Part shown: positions 6,567 to 12,863 of the stretch, one piece after another | How the letters are laid out: every line of letters begins with the position of its first letter | Position numbering within the stretch: position 1 is the stretch's first letter | Assembly: GCA_002424645.1 (NCBI GenBank) | Contig: DIKU01000067.1 | Location: 12,138-32,234 of the forward strand | Reading direction: 5' to 3' | DNA length: 20,097 nucleotides | From: Pelobacter sp. UBA5610 | GTDB lineage: Bacteria; Desulfobacterota; Desulfuromonadia; Desulfuromonadales; Syntrophotaleaceae | The notes under the pieces: generated by a model | The model's database searches: none | The model's input: the letters and a program-made list of their open reading frames with translations, nothing else | Told to the model about the DNA's origin: nothing | Program-made: the position numbers and the translations under genes

Positions 6567-7979
6567 TTATATTTCCGTCGATTGTTTTTGCTGCGATGCG
6601 CCACCCTTATACGCCATGGCAAGTACTTCAACCGGATGATAAACAGGATAGGGCAGGCAGTGATTGAACTGCAGTCGGCAACTCATGCAATCGGTGACAA
6701 TAGCCTGCGGATTGTGGGCGCGGATCTTTTTCATCAACGGTTGTCCCAGATCCAGAGATTTCTGGTGGAAATGGTCTTTGAATCCAAAAATGCCTCCCAT
6801 GCCGCAGCAGTCGTAATCGCTGCCTACCGATTCGATGTCCAGTTCTGGAATAAGCTTTAGCAGGTCGAGATACGGACGCCCCATTTTTTGCTCCCGCAGG
6901 TGGCAGGGGGCAAAATAGGCCATGCGTTCAGGTATGGCCGAAAAGTCGGTAACGAGTTGTCCCTGTGCATGAAGGCGCGAAAGATAAAAACCGAAATCGA
7001 AAAGATGATCGGAGAGATGGATTCGGTCCATGGGATCGATCGAAGCAAAGTAGCCATCGTCTTTCAGCATGTTATGATACATTATCTTTTTAAGGTGCCA
7101 GAATTGACCCTCGCCTTTTTCAGGTGCGGGAACCTTTAATTCACCCTCTGCGGCGTTGACCGACTTCTGGAATGCGTCGGAATAATACGCTCTGTCCTTA
7201 AGCAATCTTTTCAGGAAAAATCCGCAGGTGGGACAGGAATAGATGAGGTCATCGCCGTTTTGAACGGTTTCAAGTAGCTTTTGCAGATTTGTCTGCGCCA
7301 ATTGCAGGGTACGTTTCCGGTCACCCTCGACCAGATAAGGCATTCCGCAACACTGCTGTGGTGGCACGTAGACCGATGCGCCGTTGTGCTGCAGAATCTC
7401 TACCACGCTGCGCCCGATCTGGGGGAACAGGTATCCTGCGGTGCAGCCAGCGAAATAGGCCACCTGGTTTTTGCCTTCATGACGTTGGTCGAGACCCTTG
7501 CGTGACGCCCACTGGAAAAAACTTTGTTTGGGAAAAGAAGGTAGTTGCCGTTCAGGATGGATGCGGGTCGCTTTGCGCAGTAGCGGGCCGAGGACACTGT
7601 TCGCCTGCATGGCCTTGACCAGGCGGGGAAATGTCCCGCACAGTCGGGCCATGCGAGGAACATCGTTGAGCAGGCGGGTCGCAATCGGCATCCCTTCTTG
7701 CTCAATATAGCGGGACTTGGCCTCCATCACATCCATGGGAACTTTTGGGCAAGGGCACAAACCACAGAGGGTACACAGTTCGGCCAGATAGCGAAGTTGC
7801 GATTCGCTGATCGGGACGCCTTCTTCCTGTTCCTGGTCGACAAGTCGATAGAGTTCGATGAAAAAGGCGCAATCCTCCTCCATCATGGTGCGACAGGTAT
7901 CACAGTCGGCACACAACTGCATAACGTTCCGGAGAATTTCCTGCGGTGTCTGTTCTTTCTGGTCATGCGATCGATCCAT
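6567..7979 (-). CDS. GlpC/HdrB-like CCG-domain iron-sulfur protein
   Basis: A 470-aa electron-transfer protein of the heterodisulfide reductase-related family. The N-terminus has two Cys clusters with unusual spacing: Cys23, 26, 29, 37 (CADCDTC then a late Cys) and Cys69, 72, 75, 77 (CTLCGLCPCP). Normal ferredoxin motifs read CxxCxxCxxxCP. Two CCG domains follow. CCG1 has Cys179, Cys210-211 and Cys249/252 (SCPTC); CCG2 has Cys359, Cys391-392 and Cys431/434 (DCMSC). CCG domains bind a noncubane [4Fe-4S] cluster in HdrB. No membrane helix is seen, so it is soluble or peripheral. The Shine-Dalgarno AGGAAGG lies about seven bases from ATG. No dehydrogenase, HdrA or GlpA partner is near, so its donor is unknown. 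In this block it may feed electrons to the thioredoxin-like proteins. Confidence 0.88.
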   Translation of the reverse strand: MDRSHDQKEQTPQEILRNVMQLCADCDTCRTMMEEDCAFFIELYRLVDQEQEEGVPISESQLRYLAELCTLCGLCPCPKVPMDVMEAKSRYIEQEGMPIATRLLNDVPRMARLCGTFPRLVKAMQANSVLGPLLRKATRIHPERQLPSFPKQSFFQWASRKGLDQRHEGKNQVAYFAGCTAGYLFPQIGRSVVEILQHNGASVYVPPQQCCGMPYLVEGDRKRTLQLAQTNLQKLLETVQNGDDLIYSCPTCGFFLKRLLKDRAYYSDAFQKSVNAAEGELKVPAPEKGEGQFWHLKKIMYHNMLKDDGYFASIDPMDRIHLSDHLFDFGFYLSRLHAQGQLVTDFSAIPERMAYFAPCHLREQKMGRPYLDLLKLIPELDIESVGSDYDCCGMGGIFGFKDHFHQKSLDLGQPLMKKIRAHNPQAIVTDCMSCRLQFNHCLPYPVYHPVEVLAMAYKGGASQQKQSTEI

Positions 7980-8141
7980 CGTTTCACCTTCCTTTTCCTG
8001 GAATTCACTTTGCTTATAGGTGTCGAATCGTCAGTAGTACGCAACTTGAATAAGGACGCCGGACTGATTCGTCGGTCAGGCACTCCATGTACAGCATGCG
8101 ACAGTAGCTGAATTTTTGTTATGGACAAGGGAGCACGGTTT
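7980..8141 (-). other. Spacer between the AhpD-like and CCG-protein genes
   Basis: The largest gap inside the minus-strand block (162 nt). I see no ORF that resembles a protein and no terminator. A separate promoter for the five downstream genes could be here, but I could not recognise a clear one. Confidence 0.4.
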
Positions 8142-8345
8142 TCAGAGATCGAGTTCTTCACATTTCTGATTCATTTTGTCCATCGGTGCCTGTCGAACCT
8201 TTTTCCCTATTTTGACCGCAGTGGCCAAATCCGCATGACTGGCTCCGGCCTCAAGGGCCTCCTTGACGTGGTATTCCAGGCAGGGAATACAGCCGGAAGC
8301 CACCGATGCCCCAACGGCGATCAACTCCGAGGTTTTTTTATCCAT
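8142..8345 (-). CDS. Minimal AhpD/CMD-family CxxC protein
   Basis: A 67-aa protein of the carboxymuconolactone decarboxylase/AhpD fold. The motif GCIPCLEYH places Cys19, Cys22 and His26 in the CxxCxxxH arrangement of AhpD-type thiol peroxidases and disulfide reductases. The N-terminal ELIAVGASVASGC and the following HVKEALEAGAS are typical of the family. At 67 aa it is near the shortest such proteins, so it probably acts as an oligomer. GGGAGA lies about seven bases upstream of ATG. No peroxiredoxin (AhpC) gene is adjacent; instead it stands between the ArsR-type regulator and the CCG iron-sulfur protein. That suggests it serves the redox chemistry of this block. The exact reaction is unknown. 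Confidence 0.83.
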   Translation of the reverse strand: MDKKTSELIAVGASVASGCIPCLEYHVKEALEAGASHADLATAVKIGKKVRQAPMDKMNQKCEELDL

Positions 8346-8428
8346 ACATTTCTCCCAAGGGGTTAGAAAGGATCACCCCTGAAGTATATCCAGGTATCCG
8401 GAATTGCAGATGTGTCTGATAAATAAAA

Positions 8429-8767
8429 TCAGGCGCAATTTCGTTTCTGCAAAATGTCCAAGAGTCTCTGGCGATCCCTGACACCCTCTCTGGTTTGTGG
8501 AAGATGTTCCCCAAGTACTGCCAGAAGTTGGTCGGTCAGGGCGTTTTGGCCCTTTGCGAGAGAGTAGTGTGCCCAGGTTCCATCGCGGCGATCTTCCACC
8601 AGTCGGGCGTTTTTAAGGATACCCAAATGGCGTGAGGCCGTTGATTGTGGCAGTTCAAGGATAGCCATGATCTTGCAGACACACATTTCCCCCTCGAGAA
8701 GCAGGCAAAGGATCTGCAGACGTGTCTGGTGAGCTAATGCCTTGAAGAGTTTTATTTTCTTATTCAT
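8429..8767 (-). CDS. arsR: ArsR/SmtB-family metal(loid)-responsive repressor
   Basis: A 112-aa winged-helix repressor. The sequence runs FKALAHQTRLQIL, then EGEMCVCKIM with Cys29 and Cys31, the recognition helix PQSTASRHLGIL and the wing DRRDGTWAHYSL. This is the ArsR layout, where an ELCVC-type motif binds As(III) or Sb(III). The third classical Cys (CVCxxC) is a Met here; Cys21 or the C-terminal Cys111 might stand in. ATG at 8767 was chosen because the helix then begins at the usual distance. It has a poor ribosome site (AGGA abuts ATG), and the only upstream start, TTG at 8803, has none. It is the first gene of the block and probably represses the whole unit when no inducer is bound. A 5-bp inverted repeat lies just upstream (8781-8796). 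Confidence 0.88.
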   Translation of the reverse strand: MNKKIKLFKALAHQTRLQILCLLLEGEMCVCKIMAILELPQSTASRHLGILKNARLVEDRRDGTWAHYSLAKGQNALTDQLLAVLGEHLPQTREGVRDRQRLLDILQKRNCA

Positions 8768-8780
8768 TCCTGGAAACTTA

Positions 8781-8796
8781 ATCCGTTTTTCCGGAT
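8781..8796 (-). promoter_or_regulatory. Candidate operator upstream of arsR
   Basis: ATCCG and CGGAT form a perfect 5-bp inverted repeat with a 6-nt spacer, 14 nt upstream of the arsR ATG. The related string TATCCGGAA occurs again between arsR and the AhpD-like gene (about 8395-8403), on the other strand. A site next to an ArsR gene is a natural autoregulatory operator. It is shorter than the usual 12-2-12 ArsR site, so this is tentative. Confidence 0.35.
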
Positions 8797-8812
8797 ATAG
8801 CAAGGGGATTTC

Positions 8813-8843
8813 TATAATAAAGGCAGTGGTGCGTACCTTTCAG
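8813..8843 (-). promoter_or_regulatory. Candidate divergent promoter region for arsR
   Basis: On the minus strand CTGAAA (8843-8838) and TATTAT (8819-8814) are 18 nt apart and would start RNA near 8807, ahead of the arsR ATG. The same bases on the plus strand read TATAAT (8813-8818), a perfect -10 box but with no good -35. This could drive both arsR and the short plus-strand transcript unit. Confidence 0.35.
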
Positions 8844-8845
8844 GC

Positions 8846-8935
8846 ATGCCACGCAAAATTTATACGGGATCTTTTTGGGGGAACAGTGGTCATGGCAAAG
8901 GAAAGATAAGTCCTAAAAAGAGTATTCAGGGTTGA
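8846..8935 (+). CDS. Possible 29-aa small protein
   Basis: A 29-codon ATG frame whose peptide begins MPRKIYTGSFWG and is rich in Gly, Lys and Ser (eight basic residues, no Asp or Glu). It lies between a perfect -10 box (TATAAT at 8813) and a strong terminator that begins 5 nt after the stop. That is the arrangement of a real small transcript. Against it, no proper Shine-Dalgarno precedes the ATG; the nearest AGG is only two bases away. It resembles no protein I know. The transcript may instead be a non-coding RNA of about 140 nt. Confidence 0.25.
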   Translation: MPRKIYTGSFWGNSGHGKGKISPKKSIQG

Positions 8936-8940
8936 CTGAA

Positions 8941-8966
8941 GAGGCGCTGTGAAGCGCCTCTTTTTT
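8941..8966 (+). terminator. Rho-independent terminator
   Basis: GAGGCGCT, loop GTGA and AGCGCCTC form a perfect 8-bp stem, followed by six T on the plus strand. The minus strand has no T-run after the stem, so it does not obviously serve the cation transporter gene's opposite side. The annotated plus-strand gene upstream (zinc ribbon) is 5 kb away. It therefore implies a short plus-strand transcript starting nearby. Confidence 0.8.
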
Positions 8967-8976
8967 ATTGGGTAGA

Positions 8977-9909
8977 TCAGGGTGTTTCCTTGTTGAATGG
9001 GAAGTCCCCTGGGCATTTATGGCGTCCCGGGCAGGTTTCAAAGGGGCAAGGTTCCACATGGATGGTGATATCGGCGCGGCCGATCTTTTCCTTCATGTGT
9101 GTTTCGAGATGGTCGGCGATATCATGGGCTTCTTCAACCGACAGGTATTTGCAAAGGGTGAGGTGAAAGTCGATGAGTTTTTGCGACCCGGCTCTGCGGG
9201 TACGCAGGCGGTGGTAGCCAAGCAGTTTGCCGCGATGTTGTTCCAGGATAGTGGCTATTTCCTCGCGGATAGTTTCAGGCAACCGCTCGTCAAGGATGTC
9301 CCGCAATCCATAGCGAAACAGACCGAATGCCTGGTAAAAAATATACAGGGCCACGACGATCGATAGAGCCGGGTCGAGCCAGGCGAGATTAAACACACGA
9401 ATAGCGACCAGGCCTGCCAGAAGGGCGAGGTTGGTGTAGACATCCATGGAAAAGTGCAGAGAATCTGCCTTGAGAGCGGTCGATTCTGTTTCGCGGGCGG
9501 TGTGGACCAAAAAACGCCCGATTTTCCAGGAGACCAGAGCGCTGAATGCCAGCACTGCCATGCCGCCTTCGAGTTTTCCGAGGGTAACGCCGGTCAGCAG
9601 GCGGCGCACCGACTCGTAGCAGACCCATCCGCCGGAAAGCCCGATGGCCAGAGCCTGGACGATGGTGGCTATCGTCTCGAATTTTCCATGCCCGAAAGGA
9701 TGTTTGGTGTCCGGAGGTTGTTCCGCCTGGCGAATGGCCAGAAAATTGGCCACCGACATGACGATGTCAAGCAGTGAGTCAATGGCAGAGGACAGTACGG
9801 CCATGGAACCGGTCATGAGGCCGGTGACAAGTTTCAGCAGCGTAAGGCTGGTAGCCGTGGCCATGGAGATTCGCGCCGCGCGGATTTTTCGTTTCGATGT
9901 AGTTTGCAT
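8977..9909 (-). CDS. Cation diffusion facilitator (YiiP/FieF-like metal exporter)
   Basis: Inner-membrane proton/divalent metal antiporter of the CDF family, 310 aa with six helices. The transport site is intact: Asp44 and Asp48 (SAIDSLLD) in helix 2, His152 and Asp156 (LHFSMD) in helix 5, equivalent to the Asp-Asp-His-Asp site of E. coli YiiP. Asp67, His70 and His74 in DTKHPFGHGK match the second site at the helix 2-3 loop. The cytoplasmic domain carries His261 and His284, with Glu286 where YiiP has Asp. The tail adds Cys288, Cys293 and Cys299 (CPFETCPGRHKCPG). The DDHD set suggests Zn(II), Fe(II) or a similar ion. No good Shine-Dalgarno precedes ATG at 9909. It is monocistronic and divergent from mutS. 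Confidence 0.92.
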   Translation of the reverse strand: MQTTSKRKIRAARISMATATSLTLLKLVTGLMTGSMAVLSSAIDSLLDIVMSVANFLAIRQAEQPPDTKHPFGHGKFETIATIVQALAIGLSGGWVCYESVRRLLTGVTLGKLEGGMAVLAFSALVSWKIGRFLVHTARETESTALKADSLHFSMDVYTNLALLAGLVAIRVFNLAWLDPALSIVVALYIFYQAFGLFRYGLRDILDERLPETIREEIATILEQHRGKLLGYHRLRTRRAGSQKLIDFHLTLCKYLSVEEAHDIADHLETHMKEKIGRADITIHVEPCPFETCPGRHKCPGDFPFNKETP

Positions 9910-10016
9910 GATTTGTATTCAGTTGGATCAGTGTATGGTAAAACCGGTCCGGAATAAGATTAAAAATTTATATGTGATTTCTCGAACCGAAAGTTAGCAT
10001 AAATGTCATGGAAAAT

Positions 10017-10096
10017 CGAGCCTGCGATTTTTATTGCGGTTAACCGGCATTTTTTGGAGAAAATCTGGAGATAAAAGCCAGGTTGCCGCAGGCTCG
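10017..10096. repeat. 10-bp inverted repeat with nested palindrome
   Basis: CGAGCCTGCG (10017-10026) and CGCAGGCTCG (10087-10096) are exact reverse complements 60 nt apart. Between them CGGTTAACCG (10037-10046) is a perfect 10-bp palindrome. The whole could be a structured leader of the CDF mRNA (minus strand) or binding sites for a regulator. Neither arm is followed by a strong T-run, so it is not a clear terminator. Confidence 0.6.
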
Positions 10097-10149
10097 CACG
10101 ATAAGCATCATGCGGAGGTGCTAACGGAACGGAAAGATAGTCATCCATA

Positions 10150-10178
10150 TTTACATAACTCTTGTGGTTTGTTAACAT
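10150..10178 (+). promoter_or_regulatory. mutS: Probable sigma-70 promoter of mutS
   Basis: TTTACA (10150-10155, five of six bases match the -35 consensus) and TAACAT (10173-10178, four of six) are exactly 17 nt apart. RNA would start near 10185, leaving a leader of about 60 nt before the mutS ATG. Confidence 0.5.
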
Positions 10179-10247
10179 CTGCCTTATTTCAAACCATTTA
10201 TCCATCCGGTGGGAATGTGCCGGAGATGGCAGGAATTATAAAGCACT

Positions 10248-12860
10248 ATGAGTCAGTTGACCCCCATGATGCGTCAATATATGGAAATAAAGGCGCAATA
10301 TCCCGATGCCATCCTGTTTTTTCGTCTTGGCGATTTTTATGAAATGTTCATGGATGATGCTGTTACGGCTTCGCGGATTCTCGATATCACCCTGACTTGC
10401 CGCAATAAAGGTGCTGCCGAAGAAGTCCCCTTGTGCGGCATACCGTATCATAGTTGCCAACCGTATGTGGCGCGGTTGGTGGATGCGGGTCACAAGGTTG
10501 CCATTTGCGAGCAGGTTGAAGATCCCAAACAGGCCAAGGGGATAGTTAAAAGGGAAGTTGTGCGGGTTGTTACGCCCGGCCTGGTGGTTGATACCGATAC
10601 CCTGGTTCCCAAGGAAAATAATTTTCTGGCTGCGGTGGCTCTATCCCCCGAGGGTGTCTACGGTGTTGCCGTGCTGGATATTACCACCGGCGAATTCCGT
10701 GTCACCCAGGTGGAAGGTGGGGAGGCCGCACGCAGTGAACTGGTGTCGTTGCAGCCGCGCGAGATCCTTGTGGCTGAAGATTCGCAACCGGCTCTTACGC
10801 AACTTTTGAAAGGTTGCTACGGAGATTGGCTCATCAATCCTCTGCCGGATTGGGTCTGCGACCTGGAGCCTTCCGGGCAGCGTTTGCAGGCCTTTTTCAA
10901 CTGTGGTTCCCTCGATAGTTTTGGCTGCGCATCCCTGCCGGAGGCCGTTCGCGCGGCCGGTGCGGTGTTGTATTATGTGGAGCAGACCCAAAAAGGGGTC
11001 TCGGGTCACATTCGCCCGCTGGCAACGTATCATAGTCGCGATTACATGGTGCTGGATAACAGTACGCGGCGCAATCTCGAACTGACGGCGACTTTGCAGG
11101 ATGGGGGTCGGCGCGGTTCGTTGCTGGGCGTGCTTGATCGCACCGTGACAGCCATGGGAGGAAGGAAGATACGTCAGTGGATTCATCATCCGCTGGTGGA
11201 GGTGCAAGCGATTCGCCGCCGTCATGCTGCCGTTCAGGAGCTGGTTACCCAGAGTCTGCTGCGTGCTGATCTTCGCAGTGATCTTGACGGCGTTTATGAC
11301 CTGGAACGTTTGAACAGCAAAATCGTCATGGGGCACGCCAACGCCAAGGATCTTGTCGCCTTGCGTAGATCCTTTGAACAGCTGCCGTTTATTTTGCAGC
11401 GACTCGCTGAGCTGAGTACCCCCCTGATAACCGATTTTGTCGCCCGTATCGACCCACTCACCGATGTGGCGGAACTGATCGCCCGTGCCGTTGTCGATGA
11501 TCCGCCATTCGTATTGCGCGAAGGCGGGCTTATGCGCGACGGGTATCATCCCGAGCTTGACGAGTTGAGGGATATCCGTCGCAATGGCAAGGCCTATATC
11601 GCCCGCCTCGAAGCCGAGGAGCGCGAGCGTACCGGCATTGGTTCGCTGAAAGTCCGTTACAATAAGGTTTTCGGTTATTATATCGAAGTCACACGCTCCC
11701 ATCTGGGTCGGGTTCCCGAAGATTATCAGCGCAAGCAGACCCTGGCCAACGCCGAGCGGTTTTTCACTCCGCAACTCAAAGAATACGAAGAAAAGGTGCT
11801 TGGTGCCGAGGATCGTCTTTTCGATCTGGAATTCGAGCTTTTCCAGTCTGTTCGTGAACAGGTTGCGGGCCAGGGGGCCCGGGTTCAGCAGACGGCCGAT
11901 GCCCTGGCGGAACTGGATGTTATCTTGTCCCTGGCGGATGTGGCGCATAGCCGGGATTATGTTTGTCCGGTTATGGATAACAGCGACCGGCTTGAAATCC
12001 GCGATGGCCGCCATCCGGTTATCGAGGCCATGAATCTTGGTGAGCATTTCGTGCCTAACGATGTGGAAATGGACTGCACGGAAAATCAGATCATGGTTAT
12101 TACTGGCCCCAACATGGCCGGTAAGTCGACGTTTATGCGACAGGTGGCGCTGATTACCTTGATGGCCCACATGGGGAGTTTGGTGCCGGCCCGTTCTGCG
12201 CATATTGGTCTGATCGATCGGATTTTTACCCGCGTCGGGGCCAGTGACAACCTTGCACAGGGGCAATCGACCTTTATGGTTGAGATGACCGAAGCGGCTC
12301 ATATCCTCAATCATGCAACCGCCCGCAGCCTGATCGTTCTCGATGAAATCGGCCGTGGTACTTCGACTTTTGACGGGATCAGTATCGCCTGGGCGGTGGC
12401 CGAGTATCTGCATGATAACGGACATGTGGCGGCCAAGACGCTTTTCGCAACCCACTACCATGAACTTACCGATTTGATTCTGACCTGCGATCGGGTGAAA
12501 AACCTCAACATTGCCGTGCGGGAATGGAATGAGCAAATAATCTTTCTTCGCAAAATTGTTAAGGGACCAGCCAGTCATTCTTACGGTATCCAGGTTGCCC
12601 GACTGGCAGGTCTGCCTGTGGCCGTTATCGATCGGGCCAGGGAAATTCTGGCAAATCTCGAATCCGGGGAACTGATGGCGGAGGGGCAACCGCGGCTGGC
12701 ACAACGAGCAAGAGGCGACAAGCTCAGGCCGAATCCCCAGATGTCGCTATTCGATGCCGCGCCTGATCCTATCCGGAAAAAGCTCGCGGATCTTGATATT
12801 TCGGTAATTTCGCCCCTTGAGGGACTTAACTTCCTTCATGAACTTCAGAAAATGGTCTGA
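10248..12860 (+). CDS. mutS: DNA mismatch repair protein MutS
   Basis: Mismatch-recognition ATPase of 870 aa that binds mispaired DNA as a dimer and recruits MutL. The N-terminal clamp motif GDFYEMF holds Phe30 and Glu32, the F-x-E pair that reads the mismatch. Connector, lever and clamp domains follow. The ABC-type ATPase has Walker A GPNMAGKST (620-628), a DNLAQGQSTFMVEM signature segment, Walker B LIVLDEIGRGTSTFDG (about 695-710) and the ATHYHELTDL switch. The C-terminal end keeps the short QMSLFDAA motif usual in MutS1. The start MSQLTPMMRQY matches typical MutS N-termini, although the nearest AGGA is about 13 bases upstream. It is the first gene of a five-gene plus-strand run; the amidase starts 3 nt after its stop. 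Confidence 0.98.
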   Translation: MSQLTPMMRQYMEIKAQYPDAILFFRLGDFYEMFMDDAVTASRILDITLTCRNKGAAEEVPLCGIPYHSCQPYVARLVDAGHKVAICEQVEDPKQAKGIVKREVVRVVTPGLVVDTDTLVPKENNFLAAVALSPEGVYGVAVLDITTGEFRVTQVEGGEAARSELVSLQPREILVAEDSQPALTQLLKGCYGDWLINPLPDWVCDLEPSGQRLQAFFNCGSLDSFGCASLPEAVRAAGAVLYYVEQTQKGVSGHIRPLATYHSRDYMVLDNSTRRNLELTATLQDGGRRGSLLGVLDRTVTAMGGRKIRQWIHHPLVEVQAIRRRHAAVQELVTQSLLRADLRSDLDGVYDLERLNSKIVMGHANAKDLVALRRSFEQLPFILQRLAELSTPLITDFVARIDPLTDVAELIARAVVDDPPFVLREGGLMRDGYHPELDELRDIRRNGKAYIARLEAEERERTGIGSLKVRYNKVFGYYIEVTRSHLGRVPEDYQRKQTLANAERFFTPQLKEYEEKVLGAEDRLFDLEFELFQSVREQVAGQGARVQQTADALAELDVILSLADVAHSRDYVCPVMDNSDRLEIRDGRHPVIEAMNLGEHFVPNDVEMDCTENQIMVITGPNMAGKSTFMRQVALITLMAHMGSLVPARSAHIGLIDRIFTRVGASDNLAQGQSTFMVEMTEAAHILNHATARSLIVLDEIGRGTSTFDGISIAWAVAEYLHDNGHVAAKTLFATHYHELTDLILTCDRVKNLNIAVREWNEQIIFLRKIVKGPASHSYGIQVARLAGLPVAVIDRAREILANLESGELMAEGQPRLAQRARGDKLRPNPQMSLFDAAPDPIRKKLADLDISVISPLEGLNFLHELQKMV

Positions 12861-12863
12861 CGA

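Larger units (their letters stand above)
9910..10247. other. Divergent intergenic region between the CDF gene and mutS
   Basis: 338 nt without a gene. It holds a 10-bp inverted repeat with a 60-nt spacer (10017-10096), a nested 10-bp palindrome (10037-10046) and a likely mutS promoter (10150-10178). On the minus strand TATAAA (9972-9967) could be a -10 box for the CDF gene, but no matching -35 is clear. Confidence 0.6.

Noticed and set aside
8429..8803. Longer ArsR with 12 extra N-terminal residues from TTG at 8803
   Set aside because: No ribosome site precedes the TTG, and the probable transcript start (about 8807) leaves no leader. ATG at 8767 gives the usual ArsR N-terminus.
8933..8966. 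Selenocysteine (UGA plus hairpin) at the end of the 29-codon frame
   Set aside because: The hairpin is a plain terminator with six T, and the frame beyond UGA runs into it. There is no SECIS-like bulge or loop.
10641..12704. 687-codon open frame on the minus strand
   Set aside because: It is fully antisense to mutS, whose protein is unmistakable. The translation has no recognisable domain and looks like a codon-bias shadow.
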